Below, piece by piece: positions 43,212 to 46,616 of a DNA stretch of 46,616 nucleotides (the first letter of the stretch is position 1; every line of letters starts with the position of its first letter). This DNA comes from Carboxylicivirga marina (lineage in GTDB: Bacteria; Bacteroidota; Bacteroidia; Bacteroidales; Marinilabiliaceae), in NCBI RefSeq assembly GCF_016612505.1, contig NZ_JAENRR010000039.1, forward strand, positions 1 through 46,616, given 5' to 3'. Below the pieces are notes generated by a model, which saw only the letters and a program-made list of their open reading frames with translations, searched no databases and was not told where the DNA came from. The position numbers and the translations under genes are program-made.

Positions 43212-45608
43212 TTTCTTAAATAAGTCCTTCATTTTCTGAAGAACACTCTTATGATCCGTCTTTTTCTTTTGTTCCTTTTTGGCTTTACGCTCTTGTTGCT
43301 TTTTTAACTTAAGCGAATCAGGTTTGTCAAAGCCTTCAAAGAAGCTGTCAAAGAAACCTTTATCGGGGTCAGTCTCGGAATAATCATCACACATAAATCG
43401 CTTTTGCAAACGCGAAGGTACTACATAGAATGAACCCTTATGGTACTGGTAACGACTGCGATCTTTTTCAAGGCGCTGCATAAAACGAGCGAAAATTGGT
43501 AATGCCATATGCCCGCCACTCCCTAATGCTGTTGAGCGAAAGTGAATGCTTGGTTGATCATTTCCAACCCAGGCTCCGGCAACAATATTTGGTGTATAGC
43601 CAATAAACCAACCGTCGGAGTTATCCTGTGTTGTTCCTGTTTTACCAGCTAATTCACTTTTAAGGTTAAAAACACTGCGAAGAGAACTGCCTGTACCTCT
43701 TTCTACTACTCCGCGCATCATTTCTACCATAAAATAGGCTACGTCTTCATCATAAACCTCGTCTTTTGGCAATCGACCTTCATTCTCATAAAGTACATTT
43801 CCATCCCTGTCTTCAATACGCATAAGCATTACTGGTTCAACCGGGCGCCCATAATTAGGAAAAGTGGTATAGGCCGAAACCATGTCAAGTAATGATAATT
43901 CCGCTGTTCCAAGTGCAATTGAAGGATACTTTGGGATATCTGATTCGATGCCCATATCTTCGGCCAGGTTAATGACTTTTCTAACTCCGATTTGAGTGAT
44001 AAGCTTGGCACTAATAGTATTTACCGAGTTGGCCAGTCCTCCTTTTACCGAAAAGTAGCCATCGTGCTTGCCATTACTATTGGCTGGGTTCCAGTCATCA
44101 TAATCTTCATAAACTACCTGTTCATTGGATATGAAATCACAAGGCGAAACACCATCTTGCAAAGCTGCAGCATAAACGATAGGTTTAAACGTTGAGCCAA
44201 CCAATCGGCGCGATGTTACATGGTCATATTGGTATGTTTTGTGGTCGATACCACCCACCCAGGCCAGTACATGTCCATTGCGTGGGTTCATGGCTACAAA
44301 ACCTGTGTTTAAAAGCATCAGGTAGTGTTTGACCGAATCTACCGGGCTCATATTTACCTTTTTTTCACCCGAATGGGTATAGATGGTCATCGGCACTTTT
44401 TTCTCCATAGCTTTAAAAATGGCCTCATCGTTATGACCAGCTTCTTTCATCTTCTGGTATCGGCGCGATTGTCGCAAGGCATTGGTATAAACCTGAGGAT
44501 GCTTAGCCCATGGTGAGCGTCCCTTCCAATGTCTGTTAAATTCTTCTTGCAGGCGTGTCATTTGTTGATCGACTGCTTTTTCGGCATAATCCTGCAATTT
44601 GGCATCAATGGAGGTGTAAATTTTTAAACCGTCGGAGTAAATGTCGTATTCATCACCATATTTATCTTCCAGAATATTTTGAGCTTTAACACGTATCTTT
44701 TCTCTGAAATAAGGTGCAATTCCGGTATTGTGATCAAGGCGTTTATAATTGAGCACTATTTTGCTCTTTTTCCATTTCAGGTATTCATTTTCTGATAGAG
44801 TGCCATGGTCACGCATGCGGCTAAGTACGATATTTCGACGCTTGATACTGCGTTCAGGATTCACCCGTGGATTATAAGCTGTATTGGCTGCCAACATGCC
44901 TACCAGAGTTGCTGATTCGGCAGGGTTAAGGTTCTTTGATTTTTTGCCAAAGAAGCGCTTTGATGCGATTTCAATACCATATATATCTTCGCCATACGGC
45001 ACTGTATTTAAATAAAGGGTAAGAATATCCTCTTTGGAATAAATATTTTCTAAACGTGCTGCAGTGAAAATCTCCTTGGTTTTACCTACGGGCAATGTTA
45101 AAAAGCCTAGTCGCATGCGAGGGTATAGGTTTTTTGCCAACTGTTGACTGATGGTGCTACCTCCTCCTTGTGCTTTATCGCCAAAAATGATGGTGCGAAC
45201 TACAACTCGGCCAAGACTGATAATGTCTAAACCATTGTGCTCGAAGAAACGGCTGTCTTCGGTTGCAACAAGCGCTTCTTTAACGTAGGGTGAAATTTGG
45301 CTATTGTCAATCGTGAGGCGATGCTCAACATAGTAACGGCCCATCAGCTGTTCGTCGATTGAATATACCTCTGATGCTGAGTGATTTTGTATTTTCGACA
45401 GTTCATCTTCAGACGGTAATGCGCCAAATAAACCCAGGTAAACAAACAGGCAGAAAATAAAAACGGCTGCAATACCAAGTGTTCCGGCTTTTAAGAAAAA
45501 AAAGAAGAGTCGTTTTCTAAAACTTCTTTTTTGAGTAGAGACTTTCTTAGAGCTTGTAGTCTTCTTTTTAGTCGTAGTTCTTTTGTTAGATGGTTTTTTG
45601 GTAGCCAT
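43209..45608 (-). CDS. Class A penicillin-binding protein (PBP1A type)
   Basis: The 799-residue protein has a very basic cytoplasmic tail (Lys/Thr/Ser-rich, 1-30), one membrane helix (about 34-56), a GT51 glycosyltransferase domain with ATEDSRFFEHNGLD and GGGSTISQQLAKNLYPR, and a transpeptidase domain with Ser471 in GSTFKP, SVN (GLANSVN) and KTGTTQDNSDGW. A long Lys/Glu-rich cytoplasm-like tail closes it. It both polymerises and cross-links peptidoglycan on the periplasmic side. All catalytic motifs are present. The gene lies 75 bp downstream of the HD hydrolase gene, same strand. Confidence 0.95.
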   Translation of the reverse strand: MATKKPSNKRTTTKKKTTSSKKVSTQKRSFRKRLFFFFLKAGTLGIAAVFIFCLFVYLGLFGALPSEDELSKIQNHSASEVYSIDEQLMGRYYVEHRLTIDNSQISPYVKEALVATEDSRFFEHNGLDIISLGRVVVRTIIFGDKAQGGGSTISQQLAKNLYPRMRLGFLTLPVGKTKEIFTAARLENIYSKEDILTLYLNTVPYGEDIYGIEIASKRFFGKKSKNLNPAESATLVGMLAANTAYNPRVNPERSIKRRNIVLSRMRDHGTLSENEYLKWKKSKIVLNYKRLDHNTGIAPYFREKIRVKAQNILEDKYGDEYDIYSDGLKIYTSIDAKLQDYAEKAVDQQMTRLQEEFNRHWKGRSPWAKHPQVYTNALRQSRRYQKMKEAGHNDEAIFKAMEKKVPMTIYTHSGEKKVNMSPVDSVKHYLMLLNTGFVAMNPRNGHVLAWVGGIDHKTYQYDHVTSRRLVGSTFKPIVYAAALQDGVSPCDFISNEQVVYEDYDDWNPANSNGKHDGYFSVKGGLANSVNTISAKLITQIGVRKVINLAEDMGIESDIPKYPSIALGTAELSLLDMVSAYTTFPNYGRPVEPVMLMRIEDRDGNVLYENEGRLPKDEVYDEDVAYFMVEMMRGVVERGTGSSLRSVFNLKSELAGKTGTTQDNSDGWFIGYTPNIVAGAWVGNDQPSIHFRSTALGSGGHMALPIFARFMQRLEKDRSRYQYHKGSFYVVPSRLQKRFMCDDYSETDPDKGFFDSFFEGFDKPDSLKLKKQQERKAKKEQKKKTDHKSVLQKMKDLFKK

Positions 45609-45683
45609 TAATTCCGGGTTTTAGCGATGGCGAAAATAGTCAATAAAGATGAATGATAAGAAACAAACTTCTATCTGTCGCAG

Positions 45684-46337
45684 TTATTCTTCATCATTAC
45701 TTCCCCACTCGTTAAAGAATTGTTCCAAATATCTTTCCATAAAACGGTGACGTTCTTTTGCCATGGAGCTTCCGGTTTTGGTGTTCATTTTATCTTTTAA
45801 CAAAAGTAATTTCTCATAAAAATGATTGATGGTTGGGCTGTTGCTACTTCGGTATTCTTCCTGGCTGCGATATTCCTGTGGGCTAATGTCAGGATTATAA
45901 AAATCGCGATCTTTGTGTCCGCCATAGCTAAACGCTCGAGCAATGCCTACTGCTCCAATGGCATCCAGACGATCGGCATCTTGTACAACCTGAAGCTCAA
46001 GGGATGAAAAAGAGTTTTCGGTCCATTGTTTAGAAAACGACAGGTTCTGAATAATCTTAATGACATGATCAATTGTGGTTTGATCAATTTGGTACTCCTG
46101 AAGTTTCTGATCGATCAACATCAGTGATTCCACTTCATCAAAAAATTTGGTGTCAGCAATATCATGCAGTAAAACTGCTAGAAGAATAACATTCCAATCA
46201 CCGCCTTCTCGTTTATGTATGAGTTTGGCGTTATTACGAACCCTAATAATATGCCACCAGTCATGTCCGGCTTCACAATCGCTTAATTTTTGCTGGGCCC
46301 ATTCTTCAATTTCGAAAAGTACAATATCTTTTATCAT
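45684..46337 (-). CDS. HD-domain phosphohydrolase (YedJ-like)
   Basis: I start at ATG 46337, giving 217 residues; the frame is open to 46409, but that extension runs through a terminator hairpin (46377-46392) and adds a non-conserved, hydrophobic leader. The HD-superfamily metal ligands are His29 (DWWHIIRV), His58-Asp59 (LLHDIADTKF) and the later Asp in VVQDADRLDAIGAVGIARAF. The DRLDAIGAxGIARxF block is typical of YedJ-type phosphohydrolases. It likely hydrolyses a phosphate ester of a nucleotide or related compound in the cytoplasm; the substrate is unknown. It may be co-transcribed with PBP1A. Confidence 0.85.
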   Translation of the reverse strand: MIKDIVLFEIEEWAQQKLSDCEAGHDWWHIIRVRNNAKLIHKREGGDWNVILLAVLLHDIADTKFFDEVESLMLIDQKLQEYQIDQTTIDHVIKIIQNLSFSKQWTENSFSSLELQVVQDADRLDAIGAVGIARAFSYGGHKDRDFYNPDISPQEYRSQEEYRSSNSPTINHFYEKLLLLKDKMNTKTGSSMAKERHRFMERYLEQFFNEWGSNDEE

Positions 46338-46367
46338 GATGTTTGTGTGATGAGGAACTAAAATAAC

Positions 46368-46392
46368 AAAAAAAGAGGAGCTAAGAAGCTCC
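46368..46392 (-). terminator. Minus-strand terminator upstream of the HD hydrolase gene
   Basis: GGAGCT (46377-46382) pairs with AGCTCC (46387-46392) around a 4-nt loop. On the minus strand it is followed by a T run (A tract 46368-46374), so it ends transcription arriving from the right edge. Confidence 0.75.
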
Positions 46393-46419
46393 CCGTCCCA
46401 AAAACCCACTTTTAGGTCG

Positions 46420-46616
46420 CTAATATTGAATCAGCTTCGTATGTATTTTATGTAGTATTTCTTCGTTTTGTTCATTTGAGATTTCACCTCGCGAACAGAT
46501 GAGGTAACGGCCTGATTTTATGATGCCAATATCGGACGCGGCTATGAAGCGAAAGTGATTTGTTGCCAAATCGACCTTTCAAAATGCTAAGTAGCCAAAG
46601 CGTTGTATTTTGTTTT
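46420..46616 (-). pseudogene. C-terminal coding-like frame broken by an in-frame TGA, running off the right edge
   Basis: On the minus strand one frame reads IQRFGYLAF, a TGA (46581-46579), then KVDLATNHFRFIAAS, DIGIIKSGRYLICSRGE and a helical end to a TAG (46422-46420), followed by a terminator. Reading before and after the TGA looks equally protein-like, so it may be one gene with a nonsense codon, or a short ORF starting at a TTG just inside. Family not recognised. Confidence 0.4.

Noticed and set aside
46338-46409. The longer N terminus of the HD hydrolase
   Set aside because: The extra 24 residues would be encoded through a terminator hairpin and do not resemble the family; ATG 46337 is the better start.

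Overview
The window is a stretch of chromosome from a member of the Bacteroidota, probably a marine or sediment, facultatively or strictly anaerobic member of the Marinilabiliales/Bacteroidales side. This rests on several signs: promoter-like sites of the form TTTG-N18-20-TAnnTTTG, little Shine-Dalgarno sequence, a FrdCAB/SdhCAB operon of the Bacteroides type (one cytochrome b subunit), a type IX secretion (T9SS) C-terminal sorting domain, Listeria-Bacteroides repeats, a Tricorn-like S41 protease and many lipoproteins. No rRNA, tRNA, CRISPR array, prophage or intact insertion sequence was found. The genus is inferred and not certain.

Layout from left to right. 0-9.98 kb: a DUF362 protein with a membrane polyferredoxin; a large ABCG-type transporter fused to TerB-like and FHA-like domains; two lipoproteins; an EamA exporter; and a CoA-transferase. 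9.98-10.81 kb: a gene-poor gap holding about 17 copies of a degenerate 21-bp repeat and a decayed small secreted-protein frame. 10.8-18.6 kb: a Tricorn-like protease, frr, and the succinate dehydrogenase/fumarate reductase operon with a well-formed promoter and terminator. 18.7-23.3 kb: a T9SS-secreted leucine-rich-repeat protein interrupted by an in-frame stop, an unknown protein, a CPBP membrane protease and a PEGA-domain protein. 23.3-29.9 kb: an AT-rich surface-glycan block (GT4 glycosyltransferase, FemAB/GNAT-like acyltransferase, Wzx flippase, CapA-like protein, asparagine-synthase-like amidotransferase) ending in a decayed DegT-type sugar aminotransferase. 29.9-46.6 kb: housekeeping genes (upp, folK, sppA, lpxK, two purine nucleoside phosphorylases, an epimerase, an OsmC protein, ribE, an S41 lipoprotein, MlaFE, manC, PBP1A, an HD hydrolase).

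The genes cluster by theme. Envelope construction is the strongest: LpxK (lipid A), MlaFE (lipid asymmetry), ManC (GDP-mannose), PBP1A (peptidoglycan), and Wzx with GT4 and CapA-like proteins (surface polysaccharide). Energy metabolism comes from SdhCAB, the CoA-transferase and the polyferredoxin pair. Nucleotide salvage comes from Upp and the two PNPs.

The parts most worth a second look are the 21-bp phased repeat array, the AT-rich glycan block with its amidotransferase that lacks the glutaminase cysteine and its dead aminotransferase, the in-frame stops in otherwise coding-like frames (Tat signal of the DUF362 gene, LRR protein, right-edge frame), and the pair of divergent PNP paralogues. 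I found no complete, clearly undescribed defence or mobile system.
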